A stretch of 53,996 bases of DNA from JARKQH01 sp964631605 (GCA_964631605.1 CAZVYG010000026.1:1-53996), one strand, 5' to 3'; positions 27,501 to 36,286 are shown, counted from the stretch's first letter. The notes: generated by a model not told the origin, from the sequence alone. Translations and numbers: made by a program.

Positions 27501-28181
27501 GCAGATCAGGCAGTCGTGGGCGTGGGAGTGGGTCTGTTCGAGGTAATGGACGTCATTGGTGGCGACGAGTTTGAGGCCGAACTCTTTCGCCCAGGGAAGC
27601 AGTTGGCGGTTGACTTTGGCCTGCTCGGGCAAGCCGTGATTCTGGAGTTCGAGGTAAAAGTCCTCCGGTCCAAAAGTCTGTTTGAACCAGTCAATGGCCT
27701 CGCGGGCGCGGGGGAGTTGGTCGCGCAAAATGGCGTCCGGAATCTCGCTGGCCAGGCAGCCCGACAAGGCGATCAGGCCCTGCCGGTGCGCGGCCAGCAG
27801 TTCCTTGTCCACCCGCGGCTTGTAGTAGTAGCCCTCGAGGTGGGCGGCGGTCGTCAATTGGATCAGGTTGCGGTAGCCCGTGTCGTCCTTGGCCAGGAGG
27901 ACCAGGTGATGATACACGTCGCGGCCGCCGTTGGTGGTTCGTTTTTCGAAACGGCTGCCCGGCGCCACATAGACCTCGCAGCCGATGATGGGCTTGATGC
28001 CTTTCTCGCGCGCCGCTTTGTAGAAGTCAATGGCGCCGTAGAGCACCCCGTGATCGGTCATGGCCAGGGCCGGAAAGCGCAAGGCCTGAGCCTTGTCCAC
28101 CAACCGGTCCAGACGACAAGCCCCATCGAGCAACGAGTACTCGGTGTGCAGGTGCAAATGAACGAAGTCCGCGTGCGACAT
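24501..28181 (-). CDS. dnaE: DNA polymerase III subunit alpha
   Basis: Catalytic subunit of the replicative polymerase, 1226 residues, normal for DnaE1. The N-terminal PHP domain keeps its metal-binding pattern (HLHLHTEYSLLDGA, AMTDHGVLYG), the palm carries the catalytic aspartates in PPDIDIDFADD (Asp450 and Asp452), and ARGSAAGSIVTYLL, YQEQVMQAAQALAGY and GYGFNKSHAAAYA mark the fingers and the helix-hairpin-helix region. The C-terminus holds an OB-fold (ALVTLEDLEGAVQVLCVNE). A low-complexity Pro/Asp/Ser insert (near GDSSSDTRPG) separates PHP and palm. The ATG at 28181 is preceded by an in-frame GTG (28184) that would add one residue. Confidence 0.96.
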   Translation of the reverse strand: MSHADFVHLHLHTEYSLLDGACRLDRLVDKAQALRFPALAMTDHGVLYGAIDFYKAAREKGIKPIIGCEVYVAPGSRFEKRTTNGGRDVYHHLVLLAKDDTGYRNLIQLTTAAHLEGYYYKPRVDKELLAAHRQGLIALSGCLASEIPDAILRDQLPRAREAIDWFKQTFGPEDFYLELQNHGLPEQAKVNRQLLPWAKEFGLKLVATNDVHYLEQTHSHAHDCLICIGTQAQLADTKRMRYTPGQFYLRSAEEMKARFAEVPEAIANTLEVAEKCNLEIPFGKLHYPVFHPPESFTRDGYLRHLLAEGLKKRYGLHVRAEGRSFILEGVEDPRQLPTLPGDWAPAGDSSSDTRPGAALRDPRVAEAAQAILDRLQHELQVIEKTGFVSYFLIVGDFVRFGHQKGIACVARGSAAGSIVTYLLEISNVDPIRYGLLFERFLNPERVNPPDIDIDFADDRRADVIEYVREKYGRDAVAQIVTFGTMGAKSVVRDVGRVMGLNYSDCDRLAKMIPADLKMTLEKALKQSPELKQAYETEETTRELIDTAMVLEDLARNASVHAAGVVIGDQPLVNLLPLKQDESGGIVTQYAMGPVGDLGLLKMDFLGLKTLTVIRNTCEMVKHTRGIEVPIDRLPLDDARTYDLLNKANTLGVFQLESGGMRDLCRKFQISSLEHITALIALYRPGPMDLIPEFISRRHGEVKIEYEHPLLEPICRETYGILVYQEQVMQAAQALAGYTLGGADLLRRAMGKKKPEEMAKQRDIFVKGCARVNNIPAAKANQIFDLLEKFAGYGFNKSHAAAYAIVAYQTAYLKANYPVEFFCAMMTNDMADTAKLSQYIEEARRMGIEVLPPDVNESQVFFAPAAAAPAPSNGQSQGQPPLAGIRFGLAAIKGVGEVAVQSILAARQAGGKFRSLSDLCERVDNRAVNRRVIEALIRCGACDGFGRTRATLAAQLERTLARAATIIADRQRGQSSLFGAFEDRTAPEPEAQVNLPEWPEHDMLAQEKELLGFYVTGHPLTPYAGILSRYSLATTKTLAQLPARSLTRLGGMIAAVQSGISKKSGKPYALVTLEDLEGAVQVLCVNENYDKYRELLVQGNAIMVVGEINTADERPKMFPQEIYPLDDAPRRFTRQVHLRLHTAHFPPTRLEAVRELVTAHPGKCPLFLCFMRPTGEVIFVETHEKFFVNPSRQLEEEANRLFGDDTYYAKVDATLPERPPRRAFAAA

Positions 28182-28248
28182 CACGGCAAATTACCGCCAT
28201 GGCAGCGGGTGCAGCAAGCAGGAGATGTTCACCGCCCGCCTCGCCGGG

Positions 28249-28413
28249 TCAGGCCACCGGGGTTTGCGCCTGCCGAGAGCCGGCGAAAATGTCTTCGTGG
28301 GCGTAAACTGTGGCCGCGGTCACCACCGGCACGGCCACAAAGAAACCGATTCCGCACGGGAGCAGGCCCGCCAGCAGGGTCAGCATGGAAACCAGGCCCA
28401 GGCCTATTTCTGG
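28249..28413 (-). pseudogene. C-terminal remnant of a lost membrane protein gene
   Basis: A short minus-strand frame reads PEIGLGLVSMLTLLAGLLPC, then GIGFFVAVPVVTAATVYAHEDIF and a stop. This is what the last transmembrane hairpin of an integral membrane protein looks like, with the ending VYAYEDIF known from YciC/DUF-type verrucomicrobial membrane proteins (from memory). Nothing upstream in this frame continues it: the upstream sequence belongs to the secreted protein gene in another frame, with 10 bases shared. From an internal ATG (28386) it could still make a 45-residue peptide. Most likely a rearrangement scar. Confidence 0.5.
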
Positions 28414-29372
28414 AAAAAGATGACGTAGTGGTTACCGAGAGAATCGTCGTAGGCCATGTTCACCATCGAGACATTGCTCCACTGGATGGTGGTTTGCAGG
28501 GTGTGGTTGGTGACGGCGGGAAAGTCGCTCCAAGGCGATTCGTAGATGCGCCCGCCGACATACCCCTCGATTTGCACCTGGATGCCGGTCATAAAGTCGG
28601 GCGGCGCCGAAAGCGCCACGCCGGTGGCGGGGTCGCGGTACACCCAGCTTACGCTCTGCACGATGTCGCCGGACACAACGAACGTGGGTACCGGGATAAC
28701 CAGGCGGCTGGCGGATTGAGGGTCGGGCAGGTTGAACACGTAATTGCTGCCCTTGTATTGGACGGTCCATTCGCCGCCGGGAGGCAGGGGCGGATTGGAA
28801 ACCAAGGGGGACTGATACGTGGCAGTCTCGTCGTTCACCCATGAATTCTGCGGGTTGGCGGCGGTATGGTTCAGGCCGGATCCCGGCGGCCCCGAGAAGA
28901 ACACCTCGCCCGGGTCTGGATAGGGAGCATCGTTTTCCATTTCGAAACTCGCCGTATAAGCCCAGATGGAGGCCGGATAGGAGACGGTCGGAGTCAGCGC
29001 TGTGCCAAAACGGCCAGGCTGGACCTGATGGCTAAACCACATGCTGTAGATTTTGGTCAATCCCACTTTTGCGCGATAAAACCTGCAAGGTGAGGCAGTG
29101 ACCGGGGTGTCATCCACCAAGGTAAGCAGGTTGGTGTCCACATTTGGGACACTGCCAACGGGCTGCCACGTGACCAAGTTGGTCGAGATTTCGAACGTGT
29201 AGCTTTGTCCAACCTCGGTGGCCATTTGGATTTGCAATTGTCCGTTGGGAAGCAACTTCGGGTTGAGAAAAACCGGCGAGGTGGCCGCCCAGGTGGGCGC
29301 TGCGGAGACCGCGAAGGTGAGGCAAAGAACTCGGTTAAATAACGATGACCACGAACGACAAACAGCTTTCAT
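28404..29372 (-). CDS. Secreted protein with C-terminal-type FYRAK domain, function unknown
   Basis: 322 residues from the ATG at 29372, beginning with a signal peptide (LFNRVLCLTFAVSAAPTWA). Residues about 35-100 hold the domain often found at the end of verrucomicrobial secreted proteins (GQSYTFEISTNLVTWQPVG, closing with FYRAK), here placed at the N-terminus. A beta-rich region follows (YPASIWAYTASFEMENDAPY, GEWTVQYKGSNYVFNL, VSWVYRDPATG) with no catalytic motif I know. The last residues are HYVIFFQK. It is a single gene between dnaE and the glycan locus. It may be an extracellular binding protein; nothing firmer can be said. Confidence 0.75.
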   Translation of the reverse strand: MKAVCRSWSSLFNRVLCLTFAVSAAPTWAATSPVFLNPKLLPNGQLQIQMATEVGQSYTFEISTNLVTWQPVGSVPNVDTNLLTLVDDTPVTASPCRFYRAKVGLTKIYSMWFSHQVQPGRFGTALTPTVSYPASIWAYTASFEMENDAPYPDPGEVFFSGPPGSGLNHTAANPQNSWVNDETATYQSPLVSNPPLPPGGEWTVQYKGSNYVFNLPDPQSASRLVIPVPTFVVSGDIVQSVSWVYRDPATGVALSAPPDFMTGIQVQIEGYVGGRIYESPWSDFPAVTNHTLQTTIQWSNVSMVNMAYDDSLGNHYVIFFQK

Positions 29373-29560
29373 GTGCAATAAGTATTCAGACTAAGGTCAA
29401 CTCTGCTGAGCAACGGAGTAAGCATGTCTCATGCCCCGAGTGCGTCAAGTGTCACTGAATGAGTCGCGCAAGCCTTCTCACGTGGCGGACCGGGTTCCCG
29501 GGAGATCGAACTGACACCTTGGCGAAGCGGGTGTTGTGAAACCGCCCCCTCGCAACCGGC

Positions 29561-30320
29561 TTATTGGGCCAGGGCGCGACTGCGGAGGCCGTCCCAGGCC
29601 AGGTACCACAGAAACAGGAAATTGTATTTGAGGTACCGCGGGCCCAGGCGGCGGGGTTCGGAGGCGAGGCGATGGACCCAGGTGAGGCCGAGGCGCTGCA
29701 TGCAGAGGGGGGCGTCGGGTTTCATGCCGGCATTCACGTCAAAAGCGAATCCGACGCTCAAAATCACTCCCCGACGCAGGCGGGCTTTATAGCGTTTGAC
29801 CCAGGCCTGTTGTTTGGGGGTGCCGAAGCCAACCCAGATAAAATCCGGCGACAACCGGTCCAGCTCGGCCAGCACGTGCTCCTCCGTCTCGAGTCTGCCG
29901 TCCAGACCGCATCTTCCGTGGAACGCGCCGACAAACCGCGCCCGGGGATTCAGTTCTTGAAACTTGAGGCGCAGGCGGCGGCCGCACTCTTCCGAGCCGC
30001 CGAGCAGATAATGCGTCCACGGGTCTGGGACGGCGGCCAGGAAGCGCCGCATGAAGGTGGGTCCGTAAACGCGGTCTTTGAGGCCGGCGCCGGCCCGGTT
30101 AAGGCACCAGATCAGCGGCATGCCGTCGGGTGCGAAGCCATCGTATTCTGAGGTCAGGGCACAAAATTCCGGTTCGTGGCGTCGGAGGGTGACAATTTGG
30201 GTGTTGGCGAATTCGATGGCAGTGGGCCGGCTGGCGCGCGCCCAGTCAAGGCAGGCCGTGCCCAGGCGGTCGTAGTCGGTGAGCAACAACGGCGTGCCCA
30301 GGAGCGTCAACGAGGCCATC
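29561..30320 (-). CDS. WecG/TagA/CpsF-family glycosyltransferase (GT26)
   Basis: 252 residues from the ATG at 30320. Enzymes of this family add ManNAc-type or similar sugars to an undecaprenyl-diphosphate-linked acceptor at the inner membrane. Seen here are the opening MASLTLLGTPLLLTDYD, the catalytic Asp of FAPDGMPLIW, GPTFMRR, YLLGGSEECGRRL and the signature WVGFGTPKQQAWVKR. The C-terminal basic, aromatic stretch (RYLKYNFLFLWYL) is the part that docks at the membrane. A TTG 53 bases further up is the other possible start. It is transcribed away from the glycosyltransferase at 30465, and the two probably share a control region. Confidence 0.9.
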
Positions 30321-30464
30321 GGCTTGAGATCGGTCACGCGCACGACGATTGAGAGGCGGGCGAAGCGGTTCAAGAAAAAACTTTTCGCCGGGGGTCAAGT
30401 GCGCTAAGAAGTTTCGCAGTTCGCACCCTATCGAGTCGTTCGAGTCTGATTTGAATTGGCCAAC

Positions 30465-31712
30465 ATGAAGTTGCTGGTATTTGCGCATACACCGCCGCCG
30501 CACCACGGGCAAAGCTTTATGGTTCAGCTCATGCTGGAGGGGCTGGGCGGGGACTACCGCAAGCGGAGAGGGGGTGGCGGCGGTTCCCGAGCGACCCGGC
30601 CTGCGGCCGCGGATGGCATCGAGTGTTACCACGTCAACGCCCGCCTGTCGCGGCACCTGGAAGACATCGGGGACCTGCGGATCGGGAAATTCATCCTCCT
30701 CATTTGGTATTGTCTGCAGGCGATCTGGTGCCGGTTCCGCTACGGGGTGACCAATTTTTATTACATCCCGGCGCCGGGGAAGCGGTCGGCGCTTTACCGG
30801 GATTGGCTGGTGATGTTGTTGTGCCGGCCCTTTTTTGAGCGGTTTATCCTTCATTGGCATGCGTCCGGTTTGGGCAAGTGGCTTGAAACCATGGTTCAGA
30901 TTCGGACCCGCTCGATTACCTACAACCTGGCCAAGAACGCCGATCTGAGCATCGTGCTTTCGAATTATGGGCGGGGGGATGCCGAGAAGCTGTTCCCCAA
31001 AAACGTGGCGGTGGTGGGAAATGGAATCCCCGACCCCTGCCCGGATTTTGTCCGAACCGTTTTGCCTCGCCGGCGGGCCCGGCTTGAGGCGCGGCGGCTG
31101 TTGAGCGCCGGCAAACCGGTGCCGCAGGAGATTGCAGCCCTGGTTGGCACGGATCCGCATGTTTTCAAGGTGCTGTTCATGGCGCACTGCACGCGGGACA
31201 AGGGTTTATTTGACGCCGTCGAGGGGGCGGTGCTGGCCCACCGCAAACTGGCGCAGCAAGGCTCGCCCCTGTTCCTTAAACTGGTGGTGGCGGGGCAGTT
31301 TCTGCACGTCGAGGAGGAGGCGGAGTTTCAGCAGCTTTGCGCCACCCTGGGGCAGGAGGTTGTGGAGTACGTTGGATTTGTCAGCGGTGAAAACAAGCGG
31401 CGGCTGCTAGAGAACAGCGATGCTTTTTGCTTCCCCAGTCACCTCGAGAGTTTTGGCCTGGTGCTGGCCGAGGCCATGGCTTTCGGGCTGCCGATTGTCA
31501 CCACGCGGTGCGGGGCGGTGCCGGAAGTGATGACGCCGGGCCATCCGGGTCTGGTGGCGGTGCGGGCCCCGGGCCAGATCGCCGAGGCGCTCCTGCGGTT
31601 GACGGATGACGATTCGTTCGAGGCGCTGCGCCGGCGTTTCGAGAGTCACTTTACCGTCGAGCAGCACCTTTGCCGCCTTGCCCGCGCCCTGCGCACCGTC
31701 GCCGACACTTGA
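30465..31712 (+). CDS. Glycosyltransferase family 4 protein
   Basis: 415 residues from ATG 30465 (an in-frame TTG at 30456 is less likely). It opens with a GT-B Rossmann half (MKLLVFAHTPPPHHGQSFMV) and carries a donor-binding half with the E-x7-E motif (HLESFGLVLAEAMAFGLPIV), followed by TTRCGAVPEV. Such enzymes transfer a nucleotide-activated sugar with retention. One stretch (GLGGDYRKRRGGGGGSRATR) is unusually Gly/Arg-rich and not expected in the N-terminal domain, so it may be a low-complexity insertion. First plus-strand gene of the glycan locus. Donor sugar unknown. Confidence 0.9.
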   Translation: MKLLVFAHTPPPHHGQSFMVQLMLEGLGGDYRKRRGGGGGSRATRPAAADGIECYHVNARLSRHLEDIGDLRIGKFILLIWYCLQAIWCRFRYGVTNFYYIPAPGKRSALYRDWLVMLLCRPFFERFILHWHASGLGKWLETMVQIRTRSITYNLAKNADLSIVLSNYGRGDAEKLFPKNVAVVGNGIPDPCPDFVRTVLPRRRARLEARRLLSAGKPVPQEIAALVGTDPHVFKVLFMAHCTRDKGLFDAVEGAVLAHRKLAQQGSPLFLKLVVAGQFLHVEEEAEFQQLCATLGQEVVEYVGFVSGENKRRLLENSDAFCFPSHLESFGLVLAEAMAFGLPIVTTRCGAVPEVMTPGHPGLVAVRAPGQIAEALLRLTDDDSFEALRRRFESHFTVEQHLCRLARALRTVADT

Positions 31713-31745
31713 TCTTTTACGGCGGGCGCGTACAGTCAGCTCAGG

Positions 31746-34706
31746 ATGCGTTTCAAGTTAACGTGGGGCAGGGGCGGTTGCGGCCAAGGTTCGGCGATTC
31801 AAACGTTCCCTCCAACAACGGTTCTGGGGCTGGTGGCTGTGTTTTTTCTGCTGGCCGGCACCGGCCGGCTTCACGGCATCGTGGACTTTAACACCAACGG
31901 GCTGAGTGATGTTTGGGAAACCATTTATGGCCCCGGGCCATTCGATCCGGACGCGGACCTGGATGGTGACGGGCAAAAGAATTTTCAGGAGGCGGTTGCA
32001 GGAACCGATCCGCGCGATCCGACCTCCGTCTTCAGGGCGACCGCCACCGAACTGCTGAGCCCCGCCCATCTGGTCCGTTGGCAGTCGGTGGCCGGCATCC
32101 GCTACCAAGTCGAAGGGCGGACCTCGCGAACCGCGCCCTGGCAGCCTTGTGGCCGTCCGGTGGTGGGCACAGGCGAGGAAGTCCTGGCCGCCTTTCCCGT
32201 CGCCGAGCCGCGGATTATCTTCGTCCGCCTGCGGGTCTTGAATGACAATCCGGCCGTTGAGCTGAGCCGGCCATACTTGGGAGCGGTGGACACGGATGGG
32301 GATGCGTGGCCGGACATTGACGAGTTTGCGGCGGGCACCCACCCGTTTGATTCTGAATCGAAGCCCTTCATCTCGAGCATGGCGCCGGGCCGCGCCCTTT
32401 ACCTGAGCTGGCCCTCGGTGGTCGGCAAACGCTACCAGGTGCTGTCTGCGCCGACGCCCGGCGCGGGACCCTGGACGGCGGAGAGCGGCCGTTGGCAGGG
32501 GACGGGCTCTTCAATGTCCGCGGCGGTTGCACTCAAGGAGAAGCCGAGGTTTTTTCGAGTGGAGATTACCGACGGGGATCATGATCAAGATGGCGTGACA
32601 GACTGGGAGGAGGCGATTGCCAATCCCCCCAGTTCGGTTTACGGCGCGATGGCTCGCGATACGAACAATCTGAATCGCGCGGCCGTGATCGCGGGCATGC
32701 TGCGCAGTACGAATATCATCAGTGTGGAGCCTGGAAAGCCTGTAGCTAATCTGACCACCGGCGCTGCAGGCAGTTTTCGCCTCCTGCGCTCCGGGAACAT
32801 CAATCCCCTTGTTATTCGTTACTCGGTCGGCGGCTCGGCAATCGCGGGGACCGATTATCAGGCGCTCCCGGGCGCGGCAACCTTTCCCGCCGGAGCCACG
32901 GCCCTGGAGATCCCGGTCATTCCGCTGGCCGGCGCGGCGCTTTCACCCTCGAAAAGCGTGGTCATCAGTGTGCAGGAGAGCCCCGCCTATCGGCTGGGCG
33001 GCAACTTCACGGCTGAGGTTCGGGTTTTGAGGGAGGTGGCTCTGTCGGTAAAGTCCTTCGGGGCGGTGGGGGATGGGGTGGCTGACGATACGGCGGCGGT
33101 CCAAGCTGCCATCAATGCCTTGGAGGCGTCTTCCAATCACAACACCTTGCATTTTCCTTTGGGCACTTACCGTCTCAACACGCCAACGGCGGCGTCCGAT
33201 TCGCTATCGAGTTGGCATCAACTGCTCAAGCTCGGTAACACCGACTTGGAGGGACGCGACCTGTTTATCACGGGGGATCCCGGGGCCACGCTCTACTCGA
33301 CGGTCCATGCGCTGCGAGCGCGGATGCTGATGGTCCATGCCCGGTTTCGGTCACTGACCTTCCGGGGGCTGGTGTGGAGGAAGGAGCCAACCGCTCTGCC
33401 GGAAACCGCGAGCGAACCGAATAATGCCGAAGCCGTCTGGCTGAGGAGCTATGATCTGCGGAGAGTTGAGGCGGTGGATTTTCTGGATTGCACCTTTGAC
33501 AACTGCCACGGTGCCGTGGCCGCTTACGGGTACGGTTTTGATTTGCGGGGGAGACTGGCCAATCTGAGCTTTCGTCGTTGCACGATGTTGAACCCGTATG
33601 GATCGAACACCACCAATGCCCACCGGGCGTATGGCGGCGGCCAGCAAGTCCGAATGAATTCGTGGGTCGGTTCCGCAGTTTACGAAGAAAACCGATTTGA
33701 CGGCGGGAGCGACAATCCCGACCCGGTTTACAATCCTTTTGGGATTCCGAAGGATGGTTCGCATTTTGGCAGTCCGTTGCGGCTGCTCTTTACCAACAAT
33801 GTGGTGCACGGCATGGGCGTCGAGGCGGTTTTTCAGACCGATGATCCCCACATGGGAACCACGGCGAGTCCACTTACCATTCCTCCCCCGGATGGGGCGA
33901 CCACTGCAGACGTCACGGTGGCCCCGTTGCCCACCACCTTTGGGGCGGGCCAAATAATCAATGTTCGGACCTGGTTTAATTCAACTTCGCCGCCGGTGAA
34001 TGTTTTTCTGACTGTGACGGCATTCGATGCGCCCAGCCGGCTGCTCACGTTGAAGAACGAAGGGCTGACGCCGGGTGTCGAGGGCAAGGTGGTGGCTGCC
34101 GGCCATCCCATCTACCTCCAGACCTACAACCCGACTTACGCCAGCATGGTTGGCAACCTTTTGTCTGGGCGGCTGCCGCGCGCCGGCATGGGCATCGCTT
34201 CCAATTCCAAGGCCCTCATCGCCCGCAACCTGGTCGTGAATTATCGCTACGGGGTTCACCTTTACGAGAATGTTCGGAACCTTCTTTTCCCCCCGACCCC
34301 GGGGTCTGTTGTTGACTCGAACGTCATCCTGACCTGGAACTCTTACATATACAATTACGCGTATGGCATTGATTCGTTCGGTCCCGGCGAAACGATTTCA
34401 AACAATCTGATCGTCACTCCCCTGTCCTATTGCTTTGCCGGCATCGTTGTTCGCGGCACCAACGCCTGGATTGAGGCTAATACACTTTTGCCTCTGCAGG
34501 TGGTGCGGCAGTCGTATGGCACAATTCTGCGGGCGGTGGGAATTGGCTTCGGCAATCAGGCGCGGATGAACACCGCGGTCGCCAACCGGACTTATGGGAT
34601 GGAGGTTGGCATTGGCCCGGAAATCCCGCATCAGGTCGTTCCCAACCGGGTGTTGAGCCATTTCAGCATCAACGACGTGCTGGCGATTGACCCCCGGTGC
34701 CTTTGA
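31746..34706 (+). CDS. Secreted right-handed beta-helix (pectate-lyase-like) protein with Calx-beta domain
   Basis: 986 residues. After a hydrophobic N-terminal signal (VLGLVAVFFLLAGTGRLHG) come Asp/Gly-rich thrombospondin-3-like calcium motifs (DFNTNGLSDVWE, DADLDGDGQKNFQE, DTDGDAWPDIDE, DGDHDQDGVTDWEE) spaced by small beta domains, then a Calx-beta-like domain (about 325-430, RYSVGGSAIAGTDYQALPG). From about residue 435 (VKSFGAVGDGVADDTAAVQ) to the end it is a pectate-lyase-3-type beta-helix. No catalytic residues can be assigned by eye. Its place, 33 bases after a glycosyltransferase gene, suggests a lyase, epimerase or depolymerase acting on the locus glycan; this is inference. Confidence 0.85.
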   Translation: MRFKLTWGRGGCGQGSAIQTFPPTTVLGLVAVFFLLAGTGRLHGIVDFNTNGLSDVWETIYGPGPFDPDADLDGDGQKNFQEAVAGTDPRDPTSVFRATATELLSPAHLVRWQSVAGIRYQVEGRTSRTAPWQPCGRPVVGTGEEVLAAFPVAEPRIIFVRLRVLNDNPAVELSRPYLGAVDTDGDAWPDIDEFAAGTHPFDSESKPFISSMAPGRALYLSWPSVVGKRYQVLSAPTPGAGPWTAESGRWQGTGSSMSAAVALKEKPRFFRVEITDGDHDQDGVTDWEEAIANPPSSVYGAMARDTNNLNRAAVIAGMLRSTNIISVEPGKPVANLTTGAAGSFRLLRSGNINPLVIRYSVGGSAIAGTDYQALPGAATFPAGATALEIPVIPLAGAALSPSKSVVISVQESPAYRLGGNFTAEVRVLREVALSVKSFGAVGDGVADDTAAVQAAINALEASSNHNTLHFPLGTYRLNTPTAASDSLSSWHQLLKLGNTDLEGRDLFITGDPGATLYSTVHALRARMLMVHARFRSLTFRGLVWRKEPTALPETASEPNNAEAVWLRSYDLRRVEAVDFLDCTFDNCHGAVAAYGYGFDLRGRLANLSFRRCTMLNPYGSNTTNAHRAYGGGQQVRMNSWVGSAVYEENRFDGGSDNPDPVYNPFGIPKDGSHFGSPLRLLFTNNVVHGMGVEAVFQTDDPHMGTTASPLTIPPPDGATTADVTVAPLPTTFGAGQIINVRTWFNSTSPPVNVFLTVTAFDAPSRLLTLKNEGLTPGVEGKVVAAGHPIYLQTYNPTYASMVGNLLSGRLPRAGMGIASNSKALIARNLVVNYRYGVHLYENVRNLLFPPTPGSVVDSNVILTWNSYIYNYAYGIDSFGPGETISNNLIVTPLSYCFAGIVVRGTNAWIEANTLLPLQVVRQSYGTILRAVGIGFGNQARMNTAVANRTYGMEVGIGPEIPHQVVPNRVLSHFSINDVLAIDPRCL

Positions 34707-34802
34707 CGGCGGCCGCTTACAGACTTGACGTCATCAGGCGCCGAAATATGTTGGCTGCCAGATGAAGTTGGCGATCTGCCTTTGATCCAACTCCGTTGAT
34801 TC

Positions 34803-35435
34803 ATGCTGCGCATTCTCATTCTGGCGGCCCGGAAGTTTCGCTGGCACGTTGGCGGCGTGTGGGGGCGTTGGGTTCTGAGAAGTTATGGTGTGCAGTTTGG
34901 CGAGGGGCTGCGGCTGGGCTCGCCCCCTGTGATTCAAAAGCACCCGGATGCAATCATTCGCCTGGGCCGGAATGTGGTGATTTTGAACACGCTGACTCAG
35001 AACCCGGCGGGGGTGTTTCAAGCCACAGTCCTGGCCGCCTGCCGTCCCGGCGCTGAATTAATCATCGGCAATGACGTCGGCATCTCGGGGGCGACCTTGT
35101 ATGCGTGGAAGCGGCTCGAGATCGGGGACGGGGTGTTGGTGGGCGCCGGCGCCGTGGTTTACGACACCGATTTCCATTCCCTGGACGCGGGGCAGCGCCG
35201 CCGCAATGACAACTCCCAGGTGGGAGTGGCCCCGGTGGTGATCGAGCCGGACGTATGGCTGGGAGCCCGTTCGATGGTGCTCAAGGGGGTGAGGATCGGC
35301 CGCGGGGCCGTGGTGGCCGCGGGAGCGATTGTCACCAAGGATGTGCCGGCGGGAACAATCGTTGCAGGAGTGCCAGCCAAAGTCGTGGGCCAGGCTGCTG
35401 CGCGCGGCGGGGGCGCCACGCACCCCTCCCCATGA
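34803..35435 (+). CDS. Hexapeptide-repeat acetyltransferase (WcaF/LbH type)
   Basis: 210 residues with a left-handed beta-helix. The typical ending of O-acetyltransferases is clear: VVYDTDFHSLD with the catalytic His, VVIEPDVWLGARSMVLKGV, RIGRGAVVAAGAIVTKDVPA and GVPAKVVG. The substrate should be a sugar of the surface glycan, with acetyl-CoA as donor. The C-terminal tail is short and Gly/Ala-rich. It begins the tight run of four genes joined by overlaps: its TGA overlaps the next ATG as ATGA (35432-35435). Confidence 0.92.
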   Translation: MLRILILAARKFRWHVGGVWGRWVLRSYGVQFGEGLRLGSPPVIQKHPDAIIRLGRNVVILNTLTQNPAGVFQATVLAACRPGAELIIGNDVGISGATLYAWKRLEIGDGVLVGAGAVVYDTDFHSLDAGQRRRNDNSQVGVAPVVIEPDVWLGARSMVLKGVRIGRGAVVAAGAIVTKDVPAGTIVAGVPAKVVGQAAARGGGATHPSP

Positions 35436-36286
35436 AGTTTTCGGTGGTTACGCCCAGCTTCCGGAGCTCGAGCTGGCTCAAACTCTGCATCGCCTCGGTG
35501 GCGGACCAGGAGGGCGTTTCCTTCGAGCACCTGGTCCAGGACGCCTGCTCGGACGACGGCACACAGGACTGGCTGCCTCGCGATTCCCGGGTCAAGGCAT
35601 GCATCGAAAAAGACCAGGGAATGTACGACGCCATCAACCGGGGCCTGCGGCGCGCTGCCGGGGAAATTCTGTCCTACCTGAATGCCGACGAACAGTACCT
35701 GCCCGGAGCACTGGCCGCGGTGGGCGAAGCGTTCGATCGCGAACCGGGGCTGGATATTTTGCTGGCGGACAGTGTGGTAGTGGATGAGCGCGGGGAGTTT
35801 ATCTGCTGCCGCAAATCGCTGGTGCCGTGGGCGCTGCTGGCCTGGACCTTTGTGCCCATGACCACCGCCTCGCTGTTTTTTCGACGGCGGGTTTTGGACG
35901 AATTCAACCTGTTTTTTGACACGCGCTGGCGGGGGATTGGCGATGTAATGTGGATGCGGGATGCCCTGCGGCTGAAACTGCGCATCGGTGTCCTGCGCCG
36001 CTACACCTCGGCCTTCACCGAGACCGGCGACAACTTGAGTCTCAGCGCCGGTTTTCTTCGCGAGCGCGAGTTGACGGTGCGGATGAGGCCGTGGTGGGCG
36101 CAGGGGTTTCGCTGGCCGCTGCTGCAACTGCACCGGGCGCGCGCGCTGTTCAACGGAGTTTACGCGCAAAGGCCTTTTACCTACTCGATTTACACCCGGG
36201 AACATCCGGAACGGCGAACTGATTTCTTTGTGGCCAAACCCACCGCCATCTGGTGGCAACGCCATTCTCAAGCGAAGCCGGCTTGA
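35432..36286 (+). CDS. Glycosyltransferase family 2 protein
   Basis: 284 residues with a GT-A fold, chosen from the ATG that overlaps the previous stop. The nucleotide-binding start is VVTPSFRSSSWLKLCIASV, followed by the acidic ACSDDGTQDWL, KDQGMYDAINRGL and the metal-binding region YLNADEQYLPG, where the usual DxD/DD is DEQ. This subgroup transfers single sugars, often galactose- or mannose-type, in O-antigen and capsule clusters. The C-terminus has a few amphipathic helices (WWAQGFRWPLLQLHRARALF). Its stop overlaps the next start as TGATG, indicating coupled translation with the kinase gene. Confidence 0.92.
   Translation: MKFSVVTPSFRSSSWLKLCIASVADQEGVSFEHLVQDACSDDGTQDWLPRDSRVKACIEKDQGMYDAINRGLRRAAGEILSYLNADEQYLPGALAAVGEAFDREPGLDILLADSVVVDERGEFICCRKSLVPWALLAWTFVPMTTASLFFRRRVLDEFNLFFDTRWRGIGDVMWMRDALRLKLRIGVLRRYTSAFTETGDNLSLSAGFLRERELTVRMRPWWAQGFRWPLLQLHRARALFNGVYAQRPFTYSIYTREHPERRTDFFVAKPTAIWWQRHSQAKPA

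Noticed and set aside
29476..29545. tRNA-like or terminator-like structure (CCGGGTTCCCGG palindrome and ACACC/GGTGT dyad)
   Set aside because: No cloverleaf could be built and no T-run follows; left as unexplained intergenic sequence between 29373 and 29560.
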